Below are positions 35,266 to 42,757 of a DNA stretch of 64,000 bases, in pieces (the first letter of the stretch is position 1; each line of letters opens with the position of its first letter). The DNA comes from Sphingomonas bisphenolicum (GTDB lineage: Bacteria > Pseudomonadota > Alphaproteobacteria > Sphingomonadales > Sphingomonadaceae). The translations under genes and the position numbers were made by a program. The stretch spans positions 1-64,000 of the forward strand of contig NZ_AP018820.1 in NCBI RefSeq assembly GCF_024349785.1, in the 5' to 3' direction. The notes beneath the pieces are model-generated. The model was not told the origin of the DNA, did not search any database, and worked only from the letters and a program-made list of their open reading frames with translations.

Positions 35266-35811
35266 ATGATTTACGGCTATGCGCGCGTCTCCACCAACGG
35301 CCAAGATTTGGCCCAGCAGCTCGCCCAGCTTGAGGCGGCGGGCTGCGCGAAGATCTACCGCGAGAAGATCAGCGGCGCGTCGGCCGAGCGGCCCCAGCTC
35401 AAGCGCGCGATCGGCGCGCTCGATCCCGGCGACGTGCTGATGGTGACGGCGACCGATCGCCTCGCCCGCAACACGCGCGACCTCTTGAACATCCTCCATG
35501 CGGTAAAGGAGGCCGGGGCCGGCTTCCGCTCGATCGCCGAACCGATGGTGGACACGACCTCGCAGCTCGCCGAAGTTGTGATTGCCGTTCTAGGCGTCGC
35601 GGCCAGCTACGAGCGCCAGCGGATCGCCGAGCGCACCAGCGCTGGCCGCGCCCAGGCCAAGGCGCGCGGGGTCAAGTTCGGCCGCAAGAGCGCCCTCACC
35701 CCGCACCAGCAGGCCGAGGCGCGGCGCAAGCTCGACGCAGGCGACACCCAGCGATCGGTCGCGGCGCTGTTCAACGTCAGCCAAGCGACGATTTCGCGGC
35801 TACAGGGGTGA
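35266..35811 (+). CDS. Serine recombinase/resolvase (plasmid backbone)
   Basis: A 181-residue resolvase: MIYGYARVSTNGQDLAQQLA with the active Ser, LMVTATDRLARNTRDLLNIL, GVAASYERQRIAERTSAGRA, and a C-terminal HTH (RSVAALFNVSQATISRL). It is not inside inverted repeats, so it probably serves plasmid multimer resolution. The ATG at 35266 is the family start; an ATG five codons upstream is possible. It is convergent with the right-block phosphatase. Confidence 0.9.
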   Translation: MIYGYARVSTNGQDLAQQLAQLEAAGCAKIYREKISGASAERPQLKRAIGALDPGDVLMVTATDRLARNTRDLLNILHAVKEAGAGFRSIAEPMVDTTSQLAEVVIAVLGVAASYERQRIAERTSAGRAQAKARGVKFGRKSALTPHQQAEARRKLDAGDTQRSVAALFNVSQATISRLQG

Positions 35812-35844
35812 TGAGCGACGCCCCCCGCCCTCTCTGGCGTTGAT

Positions 35845-36465
35845 TTAGGCGGCGATCGCCGGCGCACATTCCCAGCGCCTGCCATGCCAGCGGAATCCTA
35901 CCCGCTGCGCGTTGCTGATCGCTGGCGGCTCGCCCTTGCGCCAGAAGGCGCGCATCTTTGCCTGATCGTCAAGATGAGCGTCGGCCACGATCGCGCGCGC
36001 GGCCTGGATGAACTGCCCATGCCCGAACACATAGACCAGCGAGGCGGGCGGCATGGCGGCGAGCCGCGCCAGCGCGGCCTCGCAGCGCCGGAGCAGGGTG
36101 GCGAAGCTCTCCGCCCCTTCCCCGTCGCAATAATCAGGATCGGCCGCGCTCCAATAGCGTTCGAGGTGCGGCATCCGCTCCGCGCTGCGCGTGCCGTTCC
36201 AGCGCGCCGGTTGCAGATAGGTGAACTCCTCTATCGGCCACACTTCCACCGGCACGCCGGGAAAGCGCGCGATCGTTGGCGCAGCCGTCTGCTGCGTGCG
36301 GGTATAGGGCGACGTGACGATGAGCGCGGGCGCTTCTATCCAGCTCGCCGCGACTTCGCGTGCCTGTTCCTGGCCCAGCTCCGTCAGCTCGATCGCGCCG
36401 AGATCGTGGCAGGGCACGCCGGCGTTGCCGGTAGATTCGCCGTGGCGAATGAAGATTACGCGCAT
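35845..36465 (-). CDS. Histidine phosphatase family protein, right copy
   Basis: A 206-residue near-identical paralogue of the protein at 26926-27555. It has the same IFIRHGESTGNAG, TSPYTRTQQTAAP and VYVFGHGQFIQAA catalytic segments; differences are mainly scattered substitutions. It begins 2 bp after the stop of the YafQ-like toxin, repeating the antitoxin-toxin-phosphatase order although the toxin-antitoxin pair here is strongly diverged from the left one. That conservation suggests a function tied to the module. Confidence 0.88.
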   Translation of the reverse strand: MRVIFIRHGESTGNAGVPCHDLGAIELTELGQEQAREVAASWIEAPALIVTSPYTRTQQTAAPTIARFPGVPVEVWPIEEFTYLQPARWNGTRSAERMPHLERYWSAADPDYCDGEGAESFATLLRRCEAALARLAAMPPASLVYVFGHGQFIQAARAIVADAHLDDQAKMRAFWRKGEPPAISNAQRVGFRWHGRRWECAPAIAA

Positions 36466-36467
36466 GG

Positions 36468-36788
36468 CTATTCAAACAGTTCCGCATGAGTGCCGGCGCG
36501 CACGAAGTTCACCAGATTCCCCTCAATCGTATAGATCAGCAGGAAATCGCCGCCGATATGGCACTCGCGATGATCGCTCCAATCGCCTTTCAGCGGATGA
36601 TCCAGCCATTCCGGGCCTAACGGCGCGTCGTTGGCGATGAGCATCATCATCGCCTCCTTGAGCTGTTTCATGTTGTAGCGCCCGCTGCGCGACAGCCGCT
36701 CCCAATCCTTGACGAACCTTTTTTCGTAGGACGCCTCTCTTGGGAACGCCGCCCGCTTACTGCTGGCGGGCTTCTTGGTCGAGGGCAT
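36468..36788 (-). CDS. YafQ-like RelE-superfamily toxin, right copy
   Basis: A 106-residue YafQ-type toxin: YEKRFVKDWERLSRSGRYNM, then LDHPLKGDWSDHRECHIGGD, FLLIYTIEGN and the terminal FVRAGTHAELFE. It retains the acidic/His active-site pattern of YafQ mRNA interferases. The ATG at 36788 overlaps the antitoxin end by 32 bp and has CAGGAAATGTTCG just upstream. Its sequence is clearly different from the left toxin, with a longer basic N-terminus. Confidence 0.87.
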   Translation of the reverse strand: MPSTKKPASSKRAAFPREASYEKRFVKDWERLSRSGRYNMKQLKEAMMMLIANDAPLGPEWLDHPLKGDWSDHRECHIGGDFLLIYTIEGNLVNFVRAGTHAELFE

Positions 36789-37038
36789 CGAACATTTCCT
36801 GGGCATCGGTGAAACGGGCGCGGCGAGCCTTCATCGTCGCGCGGGACGCCTCGATCGCGGCGCGCGTCTCGGCGTTCGGCACCTTCAGCTCGAACGGCAA
36901 CGCATGATCCTTGGCGACCCGCGTGAGGGTCATGCGGACCACATCCGAGACGGTCAGCCCCAGCTCGGCCAGCACGGCGGCGGCTTCATCCTTCAATGTT
37001 TCGTCGATGCGCGCGCGCACGAAAGCGGTAGCGGCCAT
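36757..37038 (-). CDS. RelB/DinJ-family antitoxin, right copy
   Basis: A 93-residue RHH antitoxin: AFVRARIDETLKDEAAAVLA, ELGLTVSDVVRMTLTRVAKD and LPFELKVPNAETRAAIE. The N-terminal half resembles the left antitoxin and the toxin-binding C-terminal half differs, as expected for two non-cross-reacting pairs. The ATG at 37038 has a perfect AAGGAGG site. A palindrome upstream is a likely operator. Confidence 0.9.
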   Translation of the reverse strand: MAATAFVRARIDETLKDEAAAVLAELGLTVSDVVRMTLTRVAKDHALPFELKVPNAETRAAIEASRATMKARRARFTDAQEMFDALDQEARQQ

Positions 37039-37453
37039 TGGAACCTCCTTAGTCAAGCCGATAATGTAGCTCAGTTGAGCAACAATTTCAATCCAGGCTA
37101 GGGGGCGGCGCCTGCCGCTGGCGCGGCACCGTGGCCCTACTCGCTTCGTTCCCCAAGCCCGCAAGCGGTCTTGGCCCAAGGTGACGACCCACATGGCGGG
37201 GGCGAGATCGCAAGCGGGTCTCGCTTCATGGTGCCGGCGTGCGCCGGCGTCGATCCTGTTTGAAGGGGGAAAGGCGGTCCCGGCCGCCTCTCCCCCGCAA
37301 CGGGATTAGACGGGGCCGTGCCTCGCTGCGCTGCGGCCGCACCACCCCCATCGAATCCCGCTGCCCCCCTCTCTCGCCGGCGTTCTTGGGCGTCCGTGTT
37401 CCGGCCGATGGCATGGCCATCGCCGAACAGGCGATTTGAAGGGAGTAAGGACG
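37039..37453. other. Conserved non-coding stretch, right copy
   Basis: Inverted homologue of 25973-26390, about 415 bases, by eye close to 90% identical over the central part (for example GCGGTCTTGGCCCAAGGTGA, and the stretch from GATCCTGTTTGAAGGGGG onward). No gene supported. The copies diverge near the antitoxin end, where the regulatory elements differ. Confidence 0.6.
37069..37080. promoter_or_regulatory. Candidate operator of the right antitoxin-toxin operon
   Basis: GCTCAGTTGAGC: GCTCA and TGAGC arms around two bases, 31 bp upstream of the antitoxin ATG. It fits an RHH-antitoxin operator. The left operon has no such site. Confidence 0.45.
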
Positions 37454-38085
37454 ATGACCCACGAAACCCGCGAAAGCTGGCTCAATGCGGTGGCGGCGGG
37501 CATGGCCCCGCTGTTCGAGGTGCTGGACGCCCCCCTGCCCGACCGCGTGCGCGTGGCGATCGGCTTCACCAGCAGAGGCGCGAAGGCCAAGGCGATTGGC
37601 GAGTGCTGGGATAATCGGTTGAGCGCGGACGGGCATTTTGAAATCTTCATCCGCCCGGACCTGGCGCACGCGCCCGACGCGATGCCGGCGCAGATCGCAG
37701 CCATCCTCGCGCATGAGCTGGTCCATGCCGCTGTCGGCATCCCGGCAGGGCATGGGAAGACGTTTAACGGGTCGCCCTTGGGCTGGGGCTGGTCGGGCCG
37801 ATGCGCGCCACCACCCCCGGCGAGGCGTTCCTTGCGGCCATCGCGCCGATCCTGGAGTGCGTTGGCCCCCTCCCCCATGCCCGTCTCGACACGGACGGGG
37901 AGTCGACCGCGCCCAAGAAGCAGAAAACCCGGATGCTCAAATGCGAGTGCGCGACGTGCGGCTATACCGTGAGGACCGCGCGCAAATGGCTTGAGCAGGC
38001 CGGAGCGCCGCTTTGCCCGATCGAGGATCACGGCCAGATGGAGCATGAGCCGCTGGACGATGACGACGCCGAACCGGAGGAATGA
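37454..38085 (+). pseudogene. SprT-like metallopeptidase, right copy, 1-bp frameshift
   Basis: Closely matches the left copy through HELVHAAVGIPAGHGK, then loses one A at about 37764-37767 (CGTTTAACGG here, CGTTTAAACGG in the left copy). The original frame is then garbled, while the correct C-terminus, including the zinc ribbon CECATCGYTVRTARKWLE, continues in the next frame from about 37770 to 38085. The HExxH part could still be made as a truncated protein. The intact left copy may compensate. Confidence 0.87.
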
Positions 38086-38170
38086 TGCGGCGCGCTTTCG
38101 TCATTTCAGATTCAGCGCCTCCCTATCGTCATTTCGGGAACGACAGGGCTTCCCCTCCCGGTCTATTGTG

Positions 38171-38206
38171 TATACAAGTATAGGATTATACGTGTAGGAG
38201 TGTAGC
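38171..38206. repeat. TATAC 8-bp-period repeat cluster B1 (parA leader)
   Basis: TATACAAG-TATAGGAT-TATACGTG-TAGGAGTG-TAGC: units at 38171, 38179, 38187, 38195 and 38203, all in one 8-bp register, immediately before the parA ATG and including its AGGAG site. It corresponds in position to CATG cluster A4. Confidence 0.75.
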
Positions 38207-38842
38207 ATGAAGGTTCTCGCCATTCTCTCACAGAAAGGCGGCGTTGGGAAAACGACGCTCGCGACCTGTCTGGCAGTCGCGGCCGAGCAGGCGGGCAAGG
38301 TCGCCGCGATCATCGACCTGGACCCGCAGGCGACGGCCTCGTTCTGGAAGGACGTGCGCCAGCTCGACACGCCCGCCGTGGCGTCGATTCAGCCGGTGCG
38401 CCTGCCCGCTATGCTCAAAGCCTGCGAGGACGCCGGCACCGATCTTGTCGTGATCGACGGGGCGGCGGTCGCGCGCGACGTGGCCTATGAGGCAGCGCGT
38501 CACGCTGATTTCATCCTGATCCCGACTAAGACGGCCGTGTTCGACACGATGAGCATGACGCACACCCTCGACGTGGTGCGCCAGCTCGACCGCGCCTTTG
38601 CCGTGGTCCTTACCTTCGTGCCCCCGCAAGGTCAGGAAACTGGCGATGCGATTCAGGCCGTGGCGGAGCTAGGCGCGACGGTTTGCCCGGTGACGATCGG
38701 CAACCGCAAAGCCTTTTTCCGCGCCCAAGCCGCAGGCCGGGCCGTGCAGGAGTTCGAGCCGCATGGGCCAGCGGCCGACGAAATCCGCCGACTATACGAG
38801 TATACAAATATACGCCTATACAATCAGGCGGAGGTGGCGTGA
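38207..38842 (+). CDS. parA: ParA-family partition ATPase, right copy
   Basis: A 211-residue short ParA: MKVLAILSQKGGVGKTTLAT with the deviant Walker A (residues 8-17), DLDPQATASFWKDV, and VVIDGAAVARDVAYEAARHA replacing the usual DTPP. It acts with the RHH partner whose ATG overlaps its stop (TGATG). The 3' codons (YEYTNIRLYN) are themselves TATAC repeats. It diverges strongly from the left ParA, as expected for compatible partition systems. It lies beside RepA. Confidence 0.92.
   Translation: MKVLAILSQKGGVGKTTLATCLAVAAEQAGKVAAIIDLDPQATASFWKDVRQLDTPAVASIQPVRLPAMLKACEDAGTDLVVIDGAAVARDVAYEAARHADFILIPTKTAVFDTMSMTHTLDVVRQLDRAFAVVLTFVPPQGQETGDAIQAVAELGATVCPVTIGNRKAFFRAQAAGRAVQEFEPHGPAADEIRRLYEYTNIRLYNQAEVA
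38793..38824. repeat. TATAC 8-bp-period repeat cluster B2 (inside parA 3' end)
   Basis: TATACGAG-TATACAAA-TATACGCC-TATACAAT: four perfect TATAC units in 8-bp register inside the parA coding end, just before the RHH start. Equivalent position to CATG cluster A3. Confidence 0.8.
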
Positions 38843-39126
38843 TGGCGAAGGGCGGAAACAGTCTGCAAGCGGTGCTGAACCGCGCCAAGGCGGACGGAGA
38901 CGCGGCCCCGGCCCCAGCGTCGGCGATCGAGCCGGTAGACGTGACCCGCAAGGCCCCGCCGAGCGGCCGACAGGGGACCAAGCTGATTGGCGGGCATTTC
39001 CCTCCCGAGGTCAGCACGCAGCTTCGCATTATCGCGGCCGAGGAAGGGACGACCGTTCAAAGCCTGCTGGGCGAGGCGCTGGACGACCTGTTTGTGAAGA
39101 AGGGAAGGGGGCGCATCGCCGGCTAG
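38842..39126 (+). CDS. RHH-type partition partner protein, right copy
   Basis: A 94-residue protein: a flexible basic/Ala-rich N-terminus, then SGRQGTKLIGGHFPPEVSTQ and LRIIAAEEGTTVQSLLGEAL, the ribbon-helix-helix layout of small centromere-binding partners. It probably binds the TATAC arrays in the parA leader, the parA end and directly after its own stop. Coupled to parA by a 1-bp overlap. The left homologue pairs with CATG arrays. Confidence 0.78.
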   Translation: MAKGGNSLQAVLNRAKADGDAAPAPASAIEPVDVTRKAPPSGRQGTKLIGGHFPPEVSTQLRIIAAEEGTTVQSLLGEALDDLFVKKGRGRIAG

Positions 39127-39174
39127 TATAGATGTATACAATTATACACCTATACATCTATACACCTATACTAG
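39127..39174. repeat. TATAC 8-bp-period repeat cluster B3
   Basis: Six units (TATAGATG, TATACAAT, TATACACC, TATACATC, TATACACC, TATACTAG) in exact 8-bp register, filling the space between the stops of the convergent RHH and repA genes. It is the longest array in the window and the best centromere candidate. Confidence 0.82.
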
Positions 39175-40274
39175 CGCAAGGGGGCAGTCTTGTGCTTGTT
39201 GCGACAGAAGCCGATGAAGGCGGCGCGGGGGCTTTTCAGTTCCGGCCGCCCGCTGTCGATCCACCATGACACCCATTGGTCATAGAGCGCGTAAACGTCA
39301 TAGCCAGGCGCAACGCTCTTGGCGTCGTGGAAGCCTTCGGGGTCGATATAGGGCCGCTCGGGTTCCGCCTCGATCGCCTCGACCGTATCCAGAGCCTCGC
39401 GATTGCGGAACGTGACCGTATCGCCGTTCATTTCCACGGCATAGTCGGGCAGATGATCGTGCGCGACGAGATCGCGCAGCATCGAGCGGAACACGCGCAA
39501 ATGGCTACTCGCGCCGGTCTTTTTCTGTAGCGTTTCGACCGAGATCGACCATTTTTCCTGCGCGCCGCAATGCTTGCGCGCCAGCTCGTAGATACGCCGT
39601 TCGAGCGGCTTGCGGAGGCGGAAATAGTCGCGATGGAGCGTCAGGACGCTGCGCCCCTCAACCATCTTGAACAGCCAGTCGGATAGCGTGACCTTGATTT
39701 CCGACATTTGGCCGGAGCGGGTTTGCCGCACGATCCGCCATTCATTGATGAGGCCGAAACCTTCGGTGATTTCCTCGCCATCGGCCTTGATATTCGTGGT
39801 GATCCGCGTCCCCGACAGCCGCTCGAACGCGCTCCGCAGCCGGTCATAGCCGTCGCCATCGGTTTGCCGGTTGGTCCACACCAGTAGATCGCGAGCAGTG
39901 AGGTGCAAGGTGCGGCTCGGTCGCTCCCCCTGGTTCATCTTCCCGATGAGCTGGGAGATGCAGTAGATCAGAATATCCTTGTCGTGGATCGTCGCCAGCC
40001 CTTTGACGCTGGGGACGATTTCGAGCTTGTTGCCGTTATGCTCATAGCGGAACACGCGCCGATCGGGCTTGGTCGCGAGCGAGAAAATCGGATGCTCCAT
40101 CGAGGCCATGTCATCCTTGGGGATGGCGTCGAGAACATCGCAAATGAACAGATCGGGATCGGGGTAGCGAACAGGCAGCAGGGGAGGGCGTCCCTCCGCG
40201 CCGTTCGGGGTTTCATTGACGGCAAGCGGGAGTTCGGGGTTTCGTTGACGGTCAGGCTCGATTCGGGGTTTCAT
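39171..40274 (-). CDS. repA: Plasmid replication initiator RepA
   Basis: A 367-residue initiator of the RPA/RepA type found on sphingomonad and related plasmids, with two winged-helix-like parts. Visible segments are RRVFRYEHNGNKLEIVPSVK, DILIYCISQLIGKMNQGERP, RLSGTRITTNIKADGEEITE and LRKPLERRIYELARKHCGA. It should bind the iterons that overlap its own 5' end. The exact start is uncertain: every iteron copy read leftward contains ATGAAACCCCGAA, and the first ~30 codons are iteron-encoded. Convergent with the partition operon. Confidence 0.9.
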   Translation of the reverse strand: MKPRIEPDRQRNPELPLAVNETPNGAEGRPPLLPVRYPDPDLFICDVLDAIPKDDMASMEHPIFSLATKPDRRVFRYEHNGNKLEIVPSVKGLATIHDKDILIYCISQLIGKMNQGERPSRTLHLTARDLLVWTNRQTDGDGYDRLRSAFERLSGTRITTNIKADGEEITEGFGLINEWRIVRQTRSGQMSEIKVTLSDWLFKMVEGRSVLTLHRDYFRLRKPLERRIYELARKHCGAQEKWSISVETLQKKTGASSHLRVFRSMLRDLVAHDHLPDYAVEMNGDTVTFRNREALDTVEAIEAEPERPYIDPEGFHDAKSVAPGYDVYALYDQWVSWWIDSGRPELKSPRAAFIGFCRNKHKTAPLR

Positions 40275-40411
40275 TGACGCGCACCGTAGATTCGGGGTTT
40301 CATTGACGCAACGGAAAAGTTCGGGGTTTCATTGACGGGTGATCGCGATTCGGGGTTTCGTTGACGCAGATTCGGGGTTCTGGAGTCACCAGATTCGGGG
40401 TTCCGTTGACG
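40204..40411. repeat. Iterons (eight copies of an 18-mer)
   Basis: TTCGGGGTTTCATTGACG or close variants start at 40204, 40233, 40262, 40291, 40320 and 40349 (exact 29-bp spacing) and at 40371 and 40394 (22-23 bp spacing, more degenerate). The first three overlap the repA 5' end. Classic RepA-binding iterons for initiation and copy control. Confidence 0.93.
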
Positions 40412-40518
40412 CCGAGGGCAAAAAAACGCCCGATTATTCTAATATTTTCAGTTGCTTATGAAACCGCCAAAATCCCGTAACACGACTCTTTAACCCATAT
40501 ATTAACACTAGGCCGACC

Positions 40519-40527
40519 TGTGGATAA
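40519..40527 (-). promoter_or_regulatory. DnaA box
   Basis: TGTGGATAA, reverse complement TTATCCACA, is the consensus DnaA site. It lies at the far edge of the AT-rich part of oriV. Confidence 0.8.
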
Positions 40528-40687
40528 CTTTAACCGCAGCGCCCACTCGACGCCGGATCATCGTGGTTTCACCCACCAGCGTCCCGCCAGATCGAACAAC
40601 TTGTCCTGATTTTCGGGACAGAGGCAGCATGATCCACTCGCGCCGCGCTACCGGCACCGGTCAGAGGGAAGAAAAGCGCCGCCTCTT

Positions 40688-40784
40688 GGGGGCTTCGCCC
40701 CCGCCGGCTCGCGGCCTTCGGCCGCCCCGGATCGCTTTGCGATCCTCCCACCCGGCATCCCCATGATGAGCCGGCTTCGCCGGC
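40688..40784. repeat. Four successive short hairpins
   Basis: GGGGGCTTCGCCCCC (40688-40702), GCGGCCTTCGGCCGC (40711-40725), GGATCGCTTTGCGATCC (40729-40745) and GCCGGCTTCGCCGGC (40770-40784), three with TTC(G) loops. Likely transcription-terminating or structural elements flanking the origin. Confidence 0.7.
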
Positions 40785-40793
40785 ACGCTTTTT
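40770..40793 (+). terminator. Possible intrinsic terminator
   Basis: A GCCGGC-TTC-GCCGGC hairpin followed by ACGCTTTTT, a reasonable rho-independent terminator for rightward transcription leaving the origin region. Confidence 0.45.
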
Positions 40794-40807
40794 GCTAGAT
40801 TGAGGAT

Positions 40808-40817
40808 CGTTTAAACG
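40808..40817. repeat. CGTTTAAACG palindrome, site 3
   Basis: Exact 10-bp copy in the non-coding region between oriV and the transfer genes. Confidence 0.8.
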
Positions 40818-41229
40818 CCCCGCTTCTATCGACACCACAGCGCCAGCGGCACCGTCGCAATTGGCTTTCCAGGAAAGCCAGGCGGATAGGGCGGTGATCG
40901 AGCCGAGAGGGCAGGGGAGGCGGAAACGTCGCAGCAGGGGCGATTTCCGGGCCGCTGGGCTTCATTCTGGACGTTTGGCAGGCCGGGGAGGGTCCAAGCG
41001 GCAATGGCGCTCTACGGGCTTCCCATGCGGCCGATTTCTGGAAAGCTAGATCCTCGCGAGGTCGGGGATCGAAACGGCGAGCCTCAAGGTTTGTGCGCCA
41101 GGCAACGATTTCACGGATTTGGCCCCGAACATTGCTGCGGGAGAGGGCGGAATCCTACGCCAAGAGCCGGCAGGGCAGGGCGCGGAAAGTCCGCTAAACA
41201 ACGCCAAGGGCGAACAGACGGCGAACATG

Positions 41230-41253
41230 TATATTTGTATACGCCTATACATT
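41230..41253. repeat. TATAC 8-bp-period repeat cluster B4
   Basis: TATATTTG-TATACGCC-TATACATT in 8-bp register, about 2 kb from the right parA and just downstream of the gene at 41259-41690. An outlying member of the set, as cluster A1 is on the left. Confidence 0.65.
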
Positions 41254-41258
41254 CGCGC

Positions 41259-41690
41259 CTAGTGGCGCGTCCGCTTCGGTGGCGTCGGCGCGGCCATCAG
41301 CTCATCAAAGGCGGAGTCATCGCCCAATGCGTAGCGGCGCAGCGGATCATCCTCGGTCATGCGGCCGGCCTGGACTTCGCGCCATGTCACATATCGCAGC
41401 CGGCTCCGGTCCAACGCGCCATCGACAAGACATTCCGCGCGCAGGAACATCCATATCTGGCCCTGCCGGTGCTGGGCGAAGGCTTCAAGATCGCCGTTCG
41501 TCTCTTGGAGATGCACCGCCACAAGATCGCAGACGAGATTGAATATCCGCATGAGGCCGAGCCGGCTTTCCTCATCGGTGATCGCTTCGTGCAGCTCCAA
41601 CACTTCGTCGCGGATCGCCGGAAGAGGTGCGGAACCGCTCTCTCCATAGGCCATGAGCCGGTCCCAAAGATCAATGACGCGTTGGTCCAT
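41259..41690 (-). CDS. Uncharacterised plasmid protein downstream of traG
   Basis: A 143-residue soluble helical protein: MDQRVIDLWDRLMAYGESGS, LELHEAITDEESRLGLMRIF and LRYVTWREVQAGRMTEDDPL. No family recognised. It follows the traG 3' end by 78 bp in the same direction and looks like a genuine backbone gene by codon use and a clean ATG. A role in transfer or plasmid maintenance is a guess from position only. Confidence 0.6.
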   Translation of the reverse strand: MDQRVIDLWDRLMAYGESGSAPLPAIRDEVLELHEAITDEESRLGLMRIFNLVCDLVAVHLQETNGDLEAFAQHRQGQIWMFLRAECLVDGALDRSRLRYVTWREVQAGRMTEDDPLRRYALGDDSAFDELMAAPTPPKRTRH

Positions 41691-41768
41691 ATTCTATCCT
41701 TCCGCCCTTGGCGGCAGTTCTGACACTATACAGCAAACGGCCTTTTTCACTTCGTCGATAGTGTCCGT

Positions 41769-42647
41769 TCACGCCTTGTCGAACTTCCCGGCGAACTCGC
41801 GATCGGCGTAGTAGCGCAGCTTGGCGGCGACGATCGGCCGTTGCCCCGCAAGGAACAGGAGCTGCAAATCCTCGCGCAGCGTGCGGACTTCATCCGGCGT
41901 CAGCAACGGCCGCGCTACATGCTGCGATCCGAACGATATGCCGGTTTCCTCCGCGTCGATCGCGCGGCTCATCGTCTCGAACACGACTGTCTCCTGGCCG
42001 AGCAGATCGGAGACGAGCCTGGCGCTGTCGTGATCGTTGACGCCGAACACTTGCAGCACGCCGGCGTTGGACAGGAAGGTGCCGGCGCGGCGCTCGTAGA
42101 GCGCGCGGAGCTGGTGAACATCTTGCAGGATCGGCCAGAGCTGGATGCCATAGCCGGCCATCAGGCCCATCGCGCGCTCGACGGGTTCGAGGCGGCCGAG
42201 GGCGGCGAACTCATCGAGCAGGAACAGGACGGAGCGGGCAGGGGAGGACGGCGCGCGCGCCAGATCGGTCAGCCCTTGCGCGAGCATCAGGCGCAGCCAG
42301 CGGGCATAGGTGGCGAGCCGATCGGGCGGCAACACCAGATAGACGGTGGTGGCGTGCGCCTTCACATCGGCGAAGGTGAAATCCGAGCGCCCCAGCACGG
42401 CCGACATGCGCGGCGAATCGAGGAAATGGGTATGGCGCTGCGCGGCCGACAGCACGCCGGCGGCCTCGCGATCGGACTTGCCCAGGTGGCGGTTCGCGGC
42501 GCGGGCGATCAGGCCGCGCGCCTGCGTGCTGCGCGACATTTCCCGCAGCATCCTTTGGAAATTATCGGGCGCGAAGGTGAGGCAGTCGCGCACCGCTTCC
42601 AGCGTGCGGTCCTGGCCTCGCGATTCCGGGTCGCACGCCACCCACAG
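41769..42647 (-). pseudogene. traG: traG coupling protein, 3' part (split by transposon 3)
   Basis: C-terminal 292 codons of a TraG/VirD4-type coupling ATPase. They include SVLFLLDEFAALGRLEPVER (Walker B), GYGIQLWPILQDVHQLRALY and TGISFGSQHVARPLLTPDEV, ending in KFDKA. The 5' part with Walker A is at 47246-48051. Removing transposon 3 and one 5-bp target copy restores a single frame of 560 codons including the stop. This half has no start of its own, so the coupling protein needed for conjugation is inactivated in this copy. Confidence 0.9.
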
Positions 42648-42757
42648 GGGGTGACTACACGAAAGTGACGTATCTGCACGCTAAGGGCGAACAAATCCGG
42701 TACGATGCCAGCAGATGCTATTCGCAGGCTTTCCTGCCCCTTTTATGTGGTGCCGCC

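Larger units (their letters stand above)
40204..40530. other. Plasmid replication origin (oriV)
   Basis: Iteron array, then an AT-rich stretch (about 40419-40510, including ATTATTCTAATATTTTC) and a perfect DnaA box. This is the standard layout of a theta-type iteron origin next to its initiator gene. Confidence 0.88.
40531..41258. other. Non-coding region beside oriV
   Basis: About 730 bases without a supported gene. It contains a run of four GC hairpins (40688-40784), a CGTTTAAACG site and, at its right end, a TATAC cluster. Short open frames here have no RBS or recognisable protein. Confidence 0.55.

Noticed and set aside
38161..39174. TATAC repeats as simple AT-rich promoter sequence
   Set aside because: The exact 8-bp register over four clusters, including coding DNA, is too regular for promoter elements alone.
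40204..40411. CRISPR array suggested by regular 29-bp repeats
   Set aside because: The repeated unit is 18 bp with ~11-bp spacers, there are no cas genes, and it adjoins repA with a DnaA box. These are iterons.
41004..41723. Plus-strand 239-codon frame near the traG end
   Set aside because: It is the complement of the better supported minus-strand gene at 41259-41690 and begins in the non-coding origin-proximal region.
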